Assembly (NCBI RefSeq): GCF_002563775.1
Contig: NZ_PDJO01000001.1
Span: 124,001-188,000 of the forward strand
DNA from: Thioclava sp. ES.031
GTDB lineage: Bacteria > Pseudomonadota > Alphaproteobacteria > Rhodobacterales > Rhodobacteraceae
Length of the DNA: 64,000 nt
Direction: 5' to 3'
Under the pieces are notes generated by a model. That model was given only the letters and a program-made list of their open reading frames with translations, did not search any database and had not been told where the DNA came from. Made by a program: the position numbers and the translations under genes. Shown one piece after another: positions 19,293-28,669 of this stretch (position 1 is its first letter; each line of letters starts with the position of its first letter).

Positions 19293-19685
19293 ATGAGCGA
19301 TTTCACCCAATCCATGGCGCTGTCCGCCTCGGGCATGAAGGCGCAGGCGATGCGGCTCCGGCACAGTTCCGAGAACATCGCGAATGCCGACACGCCGGGC
19401 TATCACCGCAAGATCGCTGCCTTCGAGAAGGTCGTCTCCGAAGGCGCTCCCACCGGAGAGGTCACCCTTGGCCCAGTGCGGCTCGACCGATCCGAACTCA
19501 CCCAAATCTACGAACCTGGCCATCCGATGGCCGACGAGAACGGCTACTACGACGGCTCGAATGTCGATCTGGTGGTCGAAATCGCTGACGCGCGCGAAGC
19601 GCAGCGCAGCTACGAGGCGAATTTGCGCATGTTCGATCAGGCCCGGCAAATGTCGGCCTCCCTGCTCGAACTGCTTCGCCGCTAA
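19293..19685 (+). CDS. flgC: Flagellar proximal rod protein FlgC
   Basis: FlgC is the second proximal rod subunit. The 130-aa protein begins MSDFTQSMALSASGMKAQ and has the rod-family motif SENIANADTPGYHRK near residues 26-40; its C-terminal helix contains DAREAQRSYEANLRMFDQ, typical of FlgC. It starts 2 bases after flgB. Confidence 0.95.
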   Translation: MSDFTQSMALSASGMKAQAMRLRHSSENIANADTPGYHRKIAAFEKVVSEGAPTGEVTLGPVRLDRSELTQIYEPGHPMADENGYYDGSNVDLVVEIADAREAQRSYEANLRMFDQARQMSASLLELLRR

Positions 19686-19703
19686 GGACAGAGGAGATCT
19701 AGA

Positions 19704-19994
19704 ATGGATTTTAACACCTCCCTTGCAACGCAAAGCTACGCCCAGGCCCGGGCTGCTGTCCCGCCGGAAGCGGGCGGTTCCGGGCCGGGCTCCCTTTTCG
19801 AACAGGCGGCGAGTTCCTTCGTCGATGCGGTCAAGGCGGGCGAAGACACTGCCAAAGCCGCGATGGCGGGGCAGGCCGATCCGCATGCGCTGGTGCAGGC
19901 GCTCGCCCAGACGGAACTCGCGATCGAAACGGCGGTGACCGTCCGCAACAAGGTCGTCGAGGCCTATCAGGAAATTCTCAGGATGCCGGTCTGA
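19704..19994 (+). CDS. fliE: Flagellar hook-basal body complex protein FliE
   Basis: FliE is the adaptor between the MS ring and the proximal rod. The 96-aa protein ends in the diagnostic pattern DPHALVQALAQTELAIETAVTVRNK (in part) followed by VVEAYQEILRMPV. AGGAGATC precedes the ATG. Its TGA shares one base with the fliQ ATG. Confidence 0.95.
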   Translation: MDFNTSLATQSYAQARAAVPPEAGGSGPGSLFEQAASSFVDAVKAGEDTAKAAMAGQADPHALVQALAQTELAIETAVTVRNKVVEAYQEILRMPV

Positions 19995-20260
19995 TGCAGG
20001 ACGCGATCTTCTTCGACACGCTCCGGCAGGGCTTGTGGATCGCGGTGCTGATCGCGGCGCCGCTCCTGTCGGTCGCGCTGGTCGCTGGGGTCACGATCGG
20101 CCTCTTTCAGGCGCTGACCTCGGTGCAGGAAATGACGCTGACCTTCGTGCCCAAGGTGGGGGCGATGCTCGTCGTGTTCTGGGTGTCGATGAGCTTCATG
20201 TCGGAAAAGCTGGTGGAGTTCTTCACCCGCACCATCCTGCCGATCGTCGCCGGGGGCTGA
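19994..20260 (+). CDS. fliQ: Flagellar export gate protein FliQ
   Basis: FliQ is part of the FliPQR core of the export gate, in the MS ring. The 88-aa protein has two long hydrophobic helices (about 15-40 and 50-75), with the family's GLFQALTSVQEMTLTFVPK (53 to 71) between and around them. It is inserted among rod genes, an arrangement usual in Rhodobacterales. It overlaps fliE by 1 base. Confidence 0.95.
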   Translation: MQDAIFFDTLRQGLWIAVLIAAPLLSVALVAGVTIGLFQALTSVQEMTLTFVPKVGAMLVVFWVSMSFMSEKLVEFFTRTILPIVAGG

Positions 20261-20261
20261 G

Positions 20262-20978
20262 ATGGACAACACAATCTATACCACTCTCACGCGGCAATCC
20301 GGTCTGATGCACGAAATGCGGACGCTTGCGAACAATATCGCGAATGTCTCGACCACGGGTTTCCGGCGCGAGGGTGTGATCTTCTCCGAATATCTCGCTG
20401 GGCTGGAGGGCAATGAGCCTTCGCTGTCTATGGCGCGGGCACATGGTCGTCTGATCGATCGAAGCCAAGGCGGGCTGACCCAGACAGGCGGCACCTTCGA
20501 TTTCGCGATCGAAGGCGAGGGGTTCTTCATGATCGAGACCCCGCAGGGCAACCAGCTCACGCGGGCCGGCAGCTTCATCCCGTCGGCCGAAGGAGAATTG
20601 CTTACGCCCGACGGGTTCCGGTTGCTCGATTCCGGTGGCACCCCGGTTGCGATCCCCTCGGGGGCGACTTCGGTCGCGCTCGCCGCCGATGGCACGCTCT
20701 CCGACAAGGGCCAGCCGATCGCGCAGGTCGGCGTCTACCTTCCCACCGATCCCAATGAATTGCGCCATGTCGGCGGCACTCGCTTCACCGCGGAGGCCGG
20801 GGCCGAACCGGTGGAGGGCGCGGTTCTGATGCAGGGGTTTCTCGAAGACAGCAACGTCGATCCGATCACCGAGATCGCGCGCATGATCGAGGTCCAGCGC
20901 GCCTATGAGATGGGCCAGGCCTTTCTCGAACGCGAAGACGAACGAATCCGCGGCGTCATCCAGACGCTCGCCCGCTAA
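20262..20978 (+). CDS. flgF: Flagellar rod protein FlgF
   Basis: FlgF is a proximal rod subunit. The 238-aa protein begins MDNTIYTTLTRQSGLMHEM and has the rod motif NNIANVSTTGFRREG (around 25-39), a middle D1 domain (DFAIEGEGFFMI, then LTRAGSF) and the C-terminal MIEVQRAYEMGQ helix. The short internal region fits FlgF rather than FlgG. It starts 1 base after fliQ. Confidence 0.94.
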   Translation: MDNTIYTTLTRQSGLMHEMRTLANNIANVSTTGFRREGVIFSEYLAGLEGNEPSLSMARAHGRLIDRSQGGLTQTGGTFDFAIEGEGFFMIETPQGNQLTRAGSFIPSAEGELLTPDGFRLLDSGGTPVAIPSGATSVALAADGTLSDKGQPIAQVGVYLPTDPNELRHVGGTRFTAEAGAEPVEGAVLMQGFLEDSNVDPITEIARMIEVQRAYEMGQAFLEREDERIRGVIQTLAR

Positions 20979-20993
20979 CAGGAGGCCCATGAC

Positions 20994-21779
20994 ATGAGAG
21001 CTCTTCAGATCGCAGCCACCGGCATGAGCGCGCAGCAGACGCGCGTCGAGGTGATTTCCAACAACCTCGCGAACATGTCGACCACTGGCTATAACGCGCG
21101 CCGCGCCGAGTTCGCCGATCTGCATTACCAGCAGACGACCCGCCCCGGCACGATCAACGCGACCGATGGCACGACCATTCCTGCCGGGGTGCAGCTTGGA
21201 CTCGGCGTGCGCCCGACCGCTGTGACGGTCAACATCGCGCAGGGCTCGCTCAGTGCGACGGGCGGCGATCTGGACCTCGCGATCGACGGCAATGGCTATC
21301 TCGAAGTGACGCTGCCCTCTGGCATCTCCGCCTACACGCGCGACGGCGGGCTCAAGCGCAACGGCACCGGACAGATCGTGACCTCCGACGGCTATCCGGT
21401 CGTGCCCGATATGACCATTCCGAACGACGCGCGCGCCGTTGCGATCAACGCGGAGGGCGAGGTCTATGCCTATTTCGCCGATCAGGTCGCGCCGCAGCTT
21501 CTGGGGCAGTTCACCCTGGCGAATTTCTCGAACCAGAAGGGGCTGGAAGCGATCGGGTCGAACCTGTTTCTCGAAACCGGCGCCTCCGGTCCGCCCAATG
21601 TGAATACGCCCGGCGCGGATGAGTTGGGCACGCTGCGGCAGGGCTATCTGGAGGAGAGCTCGGTCGATCCGGTGCGCGAGATCACCGAGCTGATCAAGGC
21701 GCAGCGCGGTTACGAGTTGAACGCGAAGGTCATTTCCGCCGCCGATCAGATGCTTGGCGCGACGACGCAGGTGCGCTGA
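20994..21779 (+). CDS. flgG: Flagellar distal rod protein FlgG
   Basis: FlgG forms the distal rod. The 261-aa protein begins MRALQIAATGMSAQQTRVEV, has NNLANMSTTGYNARRAEFADL, the characteristic GVQLGLGVRP, and the C-terminal VREITELIKAQRGYELNAKV. The length and all blocks agree with FlgG. AGGAGG lies upstream of the ATG. Its TGA overlaps the flgA ATG by 1 base. Confidence 0.97.
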   Translation: MRALQIAATGMSAQQTRVEVISNNLANMSTTGYNARRAEFADLHYQQTTRPGTINATDGTTIPAGVQLGLGVRPTAVTVNIAQGSLSATGGDLDLAIDGNGYLEVTLPSGISAYTRDGGLKRNGTGQIVTSDGYPVVPDMTIPNDARAVAINAEGEVYAYFADQVAPQLLGQFTLANFSNQKGLEAIGSNLFLETGASGPPNVNTPGADELGTLRQGYLEESSVDPVREITELIKAQRGYELNAKVISAADQMLGATTQVR

Positions 21780-22204
21780 TGCTGGGACGGGCGATCCTGA
21801 TTGCGGTATCCGGTCTTCTGCCGGGCCACGCCTTGGCCGACACGCTCGTCGCGCTGCACACCATGCGCGCCCGGACGATCGTCACCCCCGCAGATGTCGG
21901 GCTGCAACCGGGCGAGGTGGCCGGGGCGTTGACCGCGCCGGAGGAAGCGATCGGCCTCGAGACGCGCGGGGTGATCTATGCCGGTCGCCCGATCCGAGCC
22001 CGCGATCTGGGGCAGCCCGCCATTGTCGAGCGCAATCAGATCATCCCGCTCCTGTTCCGCCGCGGATCGCTGGAGATCCGAACCGAAGGCCGCGCGCTCG
22101 ATCGGGCCGGCATCGGAGAGACGATCCGCGTGATGAACGCCGCTTCCAAAACCGTGGTCTCCGCGACGCTTGGCGCTGACGGAACCGCCCATGTTGCCCC
22201 ATGA
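21779..22204 (+). CDS. flgA: Flagellar P-ring chaperone FlgA
   Basis: FlgA is the periplasmic chaperone that assists P-ring (FlgI) assembly. The 141-aa protein has a signal peptide ending near GHALA|DT, a SAF-like segment (ARTIVTPADVG), and the C-terminal FlgA core (GRPIRARDLGQPAIVERNQ in parts, then IRVMNAASKTVV). It is shorter than E. coli FlgA, lacking an N-terminal domain, as is common in alphaproteobacteria. flgI is not in the window. Confidence 0.9.
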   Translation: MLGRAILIAVSGLLPGHALADTLVALHTMRARTIVTPADVGLQPGEVAGALTAPEEAIGLETRGVIYAGRPIRARDLGQPAIVERNQIIPLLFRRGSLEIRTEGRALDRAGIGETIRVMNAASKTVVSATLGADGTAHVAP

Positions 22205-22214
22205 GGAATTCGCG

Positions 22215-22940
22215 ATGAAATCTCCTGCCCTGTTGCTGTTGTCGATCATGCTCGTCGCCTGCGGGCGGCTCGAGCAGGTCGGTAAGGCGCCCGGATTCAC
22301 GCCGGTCGAAGGCGGGAACGAGTTCTACGCCATGGCCTCCTCGCCGCTGCCCGTCACGACAGAGGCGCGCAGCCCCGAACAGGAAGCCTCTCTTTGGTCA
22401 GGTGCGCGCAACTCGCTGTTGGGCGACCCACGCGCCGCCAAGCGGGGCGATATCCTCACCGTCGTGATTGAGATTAACGATAAGGCCGAAATCTCGAATT
22501 CGACGGGTCGCTCGCGCAGCGGATCCGACACGATGGGGGTGACTTCCATGCTCGGCATTCCCCAGCGCATCGACAGGCGTCTGCCCGAGGGGGCGAGCAT
22601 GGCCGACGCTGTCTCGACCAACTCGAATTCGACCTATTCCGGTGACGGGCAGGTATCGCGCAACGAGAAACTGACCCTGCGCGTGGCCGCAACGATCATC
22701 GAGACGCTGCCGAATGGCGTGTTGCGCATTCAGGGCAGCCAGGAGGTGCGGGTGAATTTCGAGGTGCGCGAGCTGATCGTCACCGGTTTCGTGCGCCCCG
22801 CCGATGTGAGCCGCCAGAACGAGATCACCTATGACAAGATCGCTGGCGCGCGGATTTCCTATGGCGGGCGCGGGCAGATCACCGATGTGCAGCAGCCGCG
22901 CTACGGCCAGCAGATCGCCGATATTCTCCTGCCCTTCTGA
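22215..22940 (+). CDS. flgH: Flagellar L-ring lipoprotein FlgH
   Basis: FlgH forms the L ring in the outer membrane. The 241-aa protein begins MKSPALLLLSIMLVACG; LVAC is a lipobox with the lipidated Cys at 16. The family blocks SLWSGARNSLLGDPRA, RGDILTVVIEINDKA and VSRQNEITYDKIAGARISYGG (in parts) are present. The ATG at 22215 was chosen because it starts the signal sequence and has GAGGAA upstream; the frame extends further up inside flgA. Confidence 0.96.
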   Translation: MKSPALLLLSIMLVACGRLEQVGKAPGFTPVEGGNEFYAMASSPLPVTTEARSPEQEASLWSGARNSLLGDPRAAKRGDILTVVIEINDKAEISNSTGRSRSGSDTMGVTSMLGIPQRIDRRLPEGASMADAVSTNSNSTYSGDGQVSRNEKLTLRVAATIIETLPNGVLRIQGSQEVRVNFEVRELIVTGFVRPADVSRQNEITYDKIAGARISYGGRGQITDVQQPRYGQQIADILLPF

Positions 22941-22949
22941 GGTTCCGTA

Positions 22950-23483
22950 ATGCTTGGTAAACTCCTCCCGCTTCTCCTCGGTCTGATCGGCCTCGCCGGT
23001 GGCGGCGCGGCCGGGTATTTCCTGCGCCCCGCGCCGCCACCCGCAGAACATGCCAGCGACACGGCCGCTGCGGAGGGGGCAGCGGAAGGAGATCACGGCG
23101 CCGCATCAGAGGCTCATGGGGACCCGGCCGCCGACGATCATGGGGCCGAGGGCGATGTCACCTCCGAATTCGTCAAGCTCAACAACCAGTTCATCGTGCC
23201 GCTGGTCACCGAGTCGCGAATCTCCGGCATGGTGATCCTGTCGCTCAGCCTCGAGGTGAGGGTCGGTGAGACCGAGGCCGTCTATCGCGCCGAGCCTAAA
23301 CTGCGCGATGCGTTCCTGCAGGTGCTCTTCGATCACGCGAATACGGGCGGATTTCAGGGCCTGTTCACGGATTCCGCGAACATGTCGCGCCTGCGCCGGG
23401 CCCTGACCGAGACCGCGCGTAGTATCTTGGGTCCCGGTGTCCTTGCGGTTCTGGTCTCCGATATCGTGCGTCAGGACAGCTAG
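22950..23483 (+). CDS. FliL-family protein (second FliL-like)
   Basis: This 177-aa protein has one transmembrane helix (about 5-25), an acidic, His/Ala-rich periplasmic linker (30-72) and a C-terminal domain resembling FliL (FVKLNNQFIVPLV, then LRDAFLQVLFDHAN). FliL proteins ring the stator units and affect torque and motor stability. A more typical FliL is encoded at 32887-33378, so this is a paralogue. It ends the flgB-led block, 9 bases after flgH. Distinct expression or partner is inference. Confidence 0.75.
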   Translation: MLGKLLPLLLGLIGLAGGGAAGYFLRPAPPPAEHASDTAAAEGAAEGDHGAASEAHGDPAADDHGAEGDVTSEFVKLNNQFIVPLVTESRISGMVILSLSLEVRVGETEAVYRAEPKLRDAFLQVLFDHANTGGFQGLFTDSANMSRLRRALTETARSILGPGVLAVLVSDIVRQDS

Positions 23484-23525
23484 GTCCGATCCGCGATATC
23501 TGCGACAGACGAGAAATCCCACGCC

Positions 23526-23885
23526 TCAGCGCGGTTCGCCTCGTTTCGGATGACCAAGTTTCGTGACAACGTCATGGCGGCCCACCGCGCGCGCGGTTGC
23601 GCCATGCTGCGCAGCAAGCGCAGGGTCGAGCTCCTTCCGCGCGGCGCGTAGCCGCGTGTCTTCCAACGACAGGTAGCGCAGATAGGCGAGGGTGTTCTGC
23701 CCGGAGGCTGGTTCCTGCGCGAGCGTCTCCCGGGTCGACCGCTCCTCCGCCTGCAGGCTGGCAATTCGCGCATCGAGCGCGCGCGCCCGGGCGTTCAGCC
23801 GCGCGAGCGCTGCAAGCTCCGCCTCCTGCTGCATACGGGTCAATCGGGCGAGCGCCGCCAGCCGCTTTACCTGCAATTTGCTCAT
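23526..23885 (-). CDS. Coiled-coil protein, probable FliJ-like export protein
   Basis: This is a small protein of about 119 aa, rich in Ala, Arg, Leu and Gln, with predicted helical heptads (RLAALARLTRMQQEAEL and ARARALDARIASLQAEE). It is the last gene after flhB on the minus strand; its ATG overlaps the flhB stop as ATGA, with an alternative ATG at 23894. FliJ is a short coiled-coil stalk in the FliI ring with poor sequence conservation, and no other FliJ candidate is visible in the cluster. The identification is by size, composition and position only. Confidence 0.5.
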   Translation of the reverse strand: MSKLQVKRLAALARLTRMQQEAELAALARLNARARALDARIASLQAEERSTRETLAQEPASGQNTLAYLRYLSLEDTRLRAARKELDPALAAQHGATARAVGRHDVVTKLGHPKRGEPR

Positions 23886-24973
23886 TTGCGCCATGCCACA
23901 CCTCCGCGGGCCGCCTTGCGCATCTTCTCCGCAAAGCGGATCGCGGCGGCGACGGGTTTGTAATGCTCCGGCCGGATTTCCTCGCCAATCTCGATCGCCG
24001 CGAACAGCGCGCGCGCGGTCGGCGGGTCCGAATGCACGGGCACCGCGTTCTCCGCCGCGATCTCGCGGATCCGCGCAGCGATCGCATCAACCCCCTTCGA
24101 CAGGCAGACCGGCGCGCGCCCCGAGGCGCGATCCCATTTCAGCGCGACCGCGTAATGGGTCGGGTTGACGATCACCACATCGGCCTTGGCGGTGTCGGGA
24201 ACCGATTGCCGCATCGCAAGCTCCATCCCCTTCTGACGTCGCTGTGCCTTCAGATGAGGATCGCCTTCGGATTGCTTCATTTCGTCGGTCAATTCCTTGC
24301 GCGTCATCCGGTTGCGGCGCAGGAATTCGGACCGCTGCCAAAGATAATCGATCGCGCCCATCGTGGCGGCGAGGGCGGTGACGATCATCAGAAACTCGGC
24401 GATCATCCGAAACAGCAGCCCCACGATCTGCACCGATTCGAGACGCTGCGTGAGCAAAATCAGATCGGCGCGGGCCCTAAGGTAAATGAAAAGAATCGTC
24501 GCGATCACGGCGAGTTTCGTCGCGCTCTTGGCGAATTCGAACAGCCCGCTGCGTCCGAATTTCTGCGCAGCATTCTTCAGCGGATTGATCCGGCTGAGCT
24601 TTGGCTGGATCTTGTCGGGCGCGACCACGATCGCGCGTTGTGCCCAGTAGGCGACGAGCGCGGCGATCATCGGCACCACGAAAAACGGCGCGAGCGGCAG
24701 GAGCAGCGTGCCGATAATCCGCCCGCCCAAGGCCGTCCCGCCACCGAGAAACTGCGCGGCCATCTCATCGGCGCGATCCAGCATCGCCATCGCCCCACTG
24801 CCGAACCGCGTCACGCTGTAGATGCCAAGGCCGAGCAGCGTCGCGAGAAAGCTGCCATAGACGGCGGCCACGGAAATCTCGGTCGAGCGCACCAGATCGC
24901 CCTTGCGCCGTGCCGCGTCCAGCTTATGCGGTGTCGGGTCGAATTCCTTTTCGCCGGCTTCGTCTTCGCTCAT
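23882..24973 (-). CDS. flhB: Flagellar export switch protein FlhB
   Basis: FlhB switches substrate specificity from rod/hook to filament by self-cleavage. The 363-aa protein has the N-terminal FDPTPHKLDAARRKG, four transmembrane helices (about 30-55, 85-110, 150-170, 185-210) and a cytoplasmic domain with the autocleavage NPTH at 270-273. The ATG at 24973 overlaps the fliR stop as ATGA. It is part of the minus-strand block flhA-fliR-flhB. Confidence 0.97.
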   Translation of the reverse strand: MSEDEAGEKEFDPTPHKLDAARRKGDLVRSTEISVAAVYGSFLATLLGLGIYSVTRFGSGAMAMLDRADEMAAQFLGGGTALGGRIIGTLLLPLAPFFVVPMIAALVAYWAQRAIVVAPDKIQPKLSRINPLKNAAQKFGRSGLFEFAKSATKLAVIATILFIYLRARADLILLTQRLESVQIVGLLFRMIAEFLMIVTALAATMGAIDYLWQRSEFLRRNRMTRKELTDEMKQSEGDPHLKAQRRQKGMELAMRQSVPDTAKADVVIVNPTHYAVALKWDRASGRAPVCLSKGVDAIAARIREIAAENAVPVHSDPPTARALFAAIEIGEEIRPEHYKPVAAAIRFAEKMRKAARGGVAWRK

Positions 24974-25758
24974 CGCACCGCTCCGAACGGGTTGCCGAGG
25001 AAGCTCATGACCGCCTCGCGCCAGATCGCGATGGCGGTGGGCGCACACAGTGCGAGCAGGATCAGACCGCCTGCCGTGAGCGCCGGGGCGCCGACGAACG
25101 CGACCATGAGCTGCGGCATGGCTCGGTTAATTGCGCCAAGAGCGATGTTGTAGATCAGCCCGGTGACCGCGAAGGGGGCGGCGAGCTTGAAGGCGAGCGA
25201 AAACGCATGCGCGACACCCGAGACGCCCCAGCGCCGCAGCGCATCCGGATCGGGCCATTCGCCCACCGGCAACACCTGATAGGTGCCGATCAGAAACTCG
25301 ATGAGCTGGACGTGAAACCCGAGGCTCATCAGCACCGCGATCCCGGCGATCAGCAGGAGGTTCCCGATCGCGGGTTGCGGCTCCCCGCCCATTCCGCCGA
25401 GCAGCTGCGAGAGCGAACTCGACTGCGCCGCCATTGTGCCTGCGATTTGCAGAGCGAAGACAAAGGCGCGCAATCCAAAGCCGAGAAAGAGACCGATCGC
25501 GATTTCCGAGGCCAGCCATAGCGGCAAAGCCGTCCCCTGGTCGAAACTGGCGAACGTCGGCGCGAGGGCCGGAACCGTCACCAGGGTTATCGCGAGTGCG
25601 ACCCCCGTCTTGATCCGCGCCGGCAGGCTCGTCTCGCCAAAGCCAGGAGCCATGGCGACAATCCCGCCCACCCGCAGCAAGACAATGAAACCTATGAACA
25701 AAAAGCTTCGTGCTTGTTGCAGAATCTCGCTGAGCAGATCGAGAAGCGACGGGCTCAT
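24970..25758 (-). CDS. fliR: Flagellar export gate protein FliR
   Basis: FliR is part of the FliPQR export channel. The 262-aa hydrophobic protein has about six membrane segments and typical stretches such as LLRVGGIVAMAPGFGETSLPARIK (about 23-46, in part) and APFAVTGLIYNIALGAINRAMPQ (in part). It overlaps flhA upstream and flhB downstream, each by ATGA, so expression of the three is translationally coupled. Confidence 0.95.
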   Translation of the reverse strand: MSPSLLDLLSEILQQARSFLFIGFIVLLRVGGIVAMAPGFGETSLPARIKTGVALAITLVTVPALAPTFASFDQGTALPLWLASEIAIGLFLGFGLRAFVFALQIAGTMAAQSSSLSQLLGGMGGEPQPAIGNLLLIAGIAVLMSLGFHVQLIEFLIGTYQVLPVGEWPDPDALRRWGVSGVAHAFSLAFKLAAPFAVTGLIYNIALGAINRAMPQLMVAFVGAPALTAGGLILLALCAPTAIAIWREAVMSFLGNPFGAVR

Positions 25759-27839
25759 GCGGGGACCTGTCCGACCATCGCGGGCCGCGCCTCCAGGCCG
25801 ATTTCTTCGTAGCTCAAGACCGGCGCGTTCAGCCCTTTCGCGTTGATGACCGTGCGCAAGAACCGCCGCCTGCGCCCTGAAGAGACCAGTGCAGGGAAGG
25901 TCCCCGCTTGGGCCGCCCCGGCGAGTTTCTCTGCGATATTCGCCGCCAGCTTGTTGAACAGGTCAGGTGGCAAGGCGACATCGCTGCCCGCCTCGCCCCC
26001 GATCGTGTATTTTCCGAAGCGTTCCTCCCAATCGGGCGCCAGCTGGATCAGGGGAATCGTGCCGTCTTCGCGACGCAGATCGGCGACCAGCTGGAAGCCG
26101 AGGCGCTGCCGAACATGTTCGCAGATCTGCTCGGGGCTTTGCAGGTGGCGCGCCTCGGAGATGGCCTCGACGATCAGCAGAAGGTTGCGGATCGAGACCC
26201 GTTCATCGAGCAGTAGCCTTAACACCGAAAGCAGAAGATCGACCGGCACCTTGTCGGGAATGAGCTCGTCGAGAACGCGTCGATTGGCTTGTGCGCGCGT
26301 CGGATCGGAGAGGTTCGCGACTTCGTCGAGCAGCCGCCGCAGCGCCCGCAACGTCATCAGCCGAGAGAAATTCGCTTTGATCACTTCGAGAAGATGCGTC
26401 GCGAGCACCTCCGTCGGCCCGACCACCGTTGAGCCGGCGAGCGCCGCGTCTTCCTGCTGATGGGCGGGCACCCAAAGCGCGGGCGCGTGGAACACCGGTT
26501 CGCGGACCTCCTCGCCGTCTGGCAGGAATTCGCGATTGTCCGCGATCAACGCAAGAACATGCTCCGGCATCAGCCGATCGCGCGCCTGCTCGACCCCCTG
26601 AACGCGGATGCGATAGTGACCGGGCGGCAAAGTGGCGTCGTCGGTCAGCCGAATTTCGGGGAGGATCAATCCGAAATTCGCCGCGACGTGATTGCGCATG
26701 TTGGAGATGCGCGCGTCCAGACCCGTCGCCGGATCGAGCGCCATCTTGACCAGATCCGGGGCGAATTCGACATGGATATCGTCGATGTCGAGCACGTCAC
26801 CCATGGATTTCTGCTTCGGCCCGGTCTCCGGCGCGGGCATTTTCATCGCCGCGCGCCGTGCACGCGCCCGTTCGGCGCGCCGCAGCATATAGGCCGCCGT
26901 GCCGAGGATGACGGCCCCTGCGGTGAAAGGCACGAAGGGGAGGCCCGGTACGAGACCGAAAAGCGCCATCAAGACCGCAACGGTGGTCAGGGCGGCCGGA
27001 TATTTCCCAAGCTGGCGGAACAACTCCAGATCGGTGGAGCCTTTCGCCCCGCCGCGCGAGAGCAAGATGGCCGCTGCGATCGAGATGATGACCGCCGGTA
27101 TCTGACTGACGAGGCCGTCGCCGACCGTGAGGATCGCATAGGTCTCGAGCGCGCGATCGAGCGGCATTCCATGCACGACGGTGCCGATAAGCAGCCCGAC
27201 CACGAGGTTGAGCATCGTGATTAACAGCCCGGCAACCGCGTCCCCTTTGACGAATTTCGATGCCCCGTCGAGCGAGCCGAAAAAGGTGGTTTCCGCCTGC
27301 TCGCGTTCGCGCCGCTCTCGCGCTTCGGCATGGTCGATGGCGCCCGCATTCATGTCGCTGTCGATCGCGAGCTGCTTACCCGGCATCGCGTCGAGCGCAA
27401 AGCGCGCGCCGACCTCAGCCATGCGGCCTGCGCCTTTGGTGATCACGATGAAATTCACGATCAGGATCACGCAGAACACGACCAGCCCGATCAGGACCGA
27501 GCCGCTCATGATGAAATTCGCGAACCCTTCGATAACACCACCCGCCGCACCCGTACCCGTATGACCGTTTCCGATAATGAGTTTCGTCGAGGTGACGTTG
27601 AGCGACAGCCGCAGCATGAGCGTCGCAAGGAGAATGGTCGGAAAGGCGGAGAAATCGAGCGGACGCTCGATGAACAGGGTGACTGTGAAGATCAGGATCG
27701 CGAGGGCGAAAGAGGTCGCGAGACCGATGTCGAGGATCCAGGAGGGCACCGGAAGGATCATCATCGCGATGACCGCCATCAGCGCGAGTGCCAACAGGAT
27801 CGTTGGCTGAAACGCGCGTTGCACGAGCGGGGTCGCCAT
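25755..27839 (-). CDS. flhA: Flagellar export gate protein FlhA
   Basis: FlhA forms the nonameric export ring. The 694-aa protein has about eight N-terminal membrane helices, the FHIPEP-type loop (VITKGAGRMAEVGARFALDAMPGKQ in parts, ~130-155) with its conserved charges, and a large cytoplasmic domain (after ~340). The ATG at 27839 overlaps the upstream slt stop as TGATG; a GTG one codon earlier is the alternative. FlhA and FlhB are at opposite ends of this overlapped block. Confidence 0.97.
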   Translation of the reverse strand: MATPLVQRAFQPTILLALALMAVIAMMILPVPSWILDIGLATSFALAILIFTVTLFIERPLDFSAFPTILLATLMLRLSLNVTSTKLIIGNGHTGTGAAGGVIEGFANFIMSGSVLIGLVVFCVILIVNFIVITKGAGRMAEVGARFALDAMPGKQLAIDSDMNAGAIDHAEARERREREQAETTFFGSLDGASKFVKGDAVAGLLITMLNLVVGLLIGTVVHGMPLDRALETYAILTVGDGLVSQIPAVIISIAAAILLSRGGAKGSTDLELFRQLGKYPAALTTVAVLMALFGLVPGLPFVPFTAGAVILGTAAYMLRRAERARARRAAMKMPAPETGPKQKSMGDVLDIDDIHVEFAPDLVKMALDPATGLDARISNMRNHVAANFGLILPEIRLTDDATLPPGHYRIRVQGVEQARDRLMPEHVLALIADNREFLPDGEEVREPVFHAPALWVPAHQQEDAALAGSTVVGPTEVLATHLLEVIKANFSRLMTLRALRRLLDEVANLSDPTRAQANRRVLDELIPDKVPVDLLLSVLRLLLDERVSIRNLLLIVEAISEARHLQSPEQICEHVRQRLGFQLVADLRREDGTIPLIQLAPDWEERFGKYTIGGEAGSDVALPPDLFNKLAANIAEKLAGAAQAGTFPALVSSGRRRRFLRTVINAKGLNAPVLSYEEIGLEARPAMVGQVPA

Positions 27840-28585
27840 CACATCCCTCGGGCTTTCCGCGCGGCACGCACGAAGAGTGAGGCGCCGGGGGCACCGCCCG
27901 GCCGGGGCGGCTTTGCGTCTTTCGATCTGAGCAGAAGCGGGTAGCGGTTTTCTCGGCGTTGTGCTTGGGCCGCGCTTTGTGCCAGCACGATGTCGGGAAT
28001 ATCAGGCAATGGACTGGCCGCGGCGGCGGAAGTGGTCGTCACGTCTTTCGGGCCGCTCCCGCCCGCGAGTTTCGCGTAAAATCGGGCAAAGCGTGTCGAA
28101 TAGCTGTTCGCATGCTCGGGCGTGCGCGAGTGATAGGCGCCCGCCGCTGTCTTCCAATCACCGCTTTCTGCATAGAGCGATTTCAGAAACTGTGCCGCGT
28201 ACCGAGCGTTTTCCAACGGGTCGAACATGTCTTCGATCGATGAGAAATGCTGCCCGTGCCATTTGAAATTGATCTGGAAGCAGCCGATGTCGAAGCTTCG
28301 CGCGCCGCGTTTGAATTCCTTGAAAACGTAAGCGAGCGCCAAATCCCGGCTCTCGAACCAATGCCCAGCGCCTTCCATATTCACGGTCCACGGCCACGGC
28401 TCGAAGCCACCCGCGCCTTTGCGTCCGGTCTCATTTAGCGAGATCGCCATGAGCACCGCATAAGGAACGCCGCTTTCGCGCGAGGCTTGCTTCGCGGCTG
28501 CCTCGCATAGCTGGGGTTGCCCCGCCGCGGATAGCGGGACGAGGGTGAGACAGAGGACATACAGAGCCCGCCGAAACCAAGGCAT
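27839..28585 (-). CDS. Lytic transglycosylase, flagellar SltF-like
   Basis: This 248-aa exported muramidase has a signal peptide (1 to about 22, WFRRALYVLCLTLVPLSAAGQ), then an SLT domain with catalytic Glu52 in AISLNETG, and GCFQINFKWHG. Such enzymes open the peptidoglycan for rod growth. In Rhodobacter sphaeroides a flagellar transglycosylase, SltF, does this because FlgJ lacks the muramidase domain; no flgJ is seen here. The ATG at 28585 has AGGGAAAA upstream. A Pro/Arg-rich tail (after 175) lies outside the SLT core. Confidence 0.85.
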   Translation of the reverse strand: MPWFRRALYVLCLTLVPLSAAGQPQLCEAAAKQASRESGVPYAVLMAISLNETGRKGAGGFEPWPWTVNMEGAGHWFESRDLALAYVFKEFKRGARSFDIGCFQINFKWHGQHFSSIEDMFDPLENARYAAQFLKSLYAESGDWKTAAGAYHSRTPEHANSYSTRFARFYAKLAGGSGPKDVTTTSAAAASPLPDIPDIVLAQSAAQAQRRENRYPLLLRSKDAKPPRPGGAPGASLFVRAARKARGM

Positions 28586-28669
28586 GGGATTTTCCCTTTG
28601 CAGTGCAATTCTTGCAAACCCAGACCTAGCGGCCAAAGATTTAGAAACCGTTTGCGCCGTTTCTGCGCG

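Noticed and set aside
28586..28669. A promoter in the slt/helical-repeat gap
   Set aside because: No convincing -35/-10 pair; the genes may be co-transcribed across the 84 bases.
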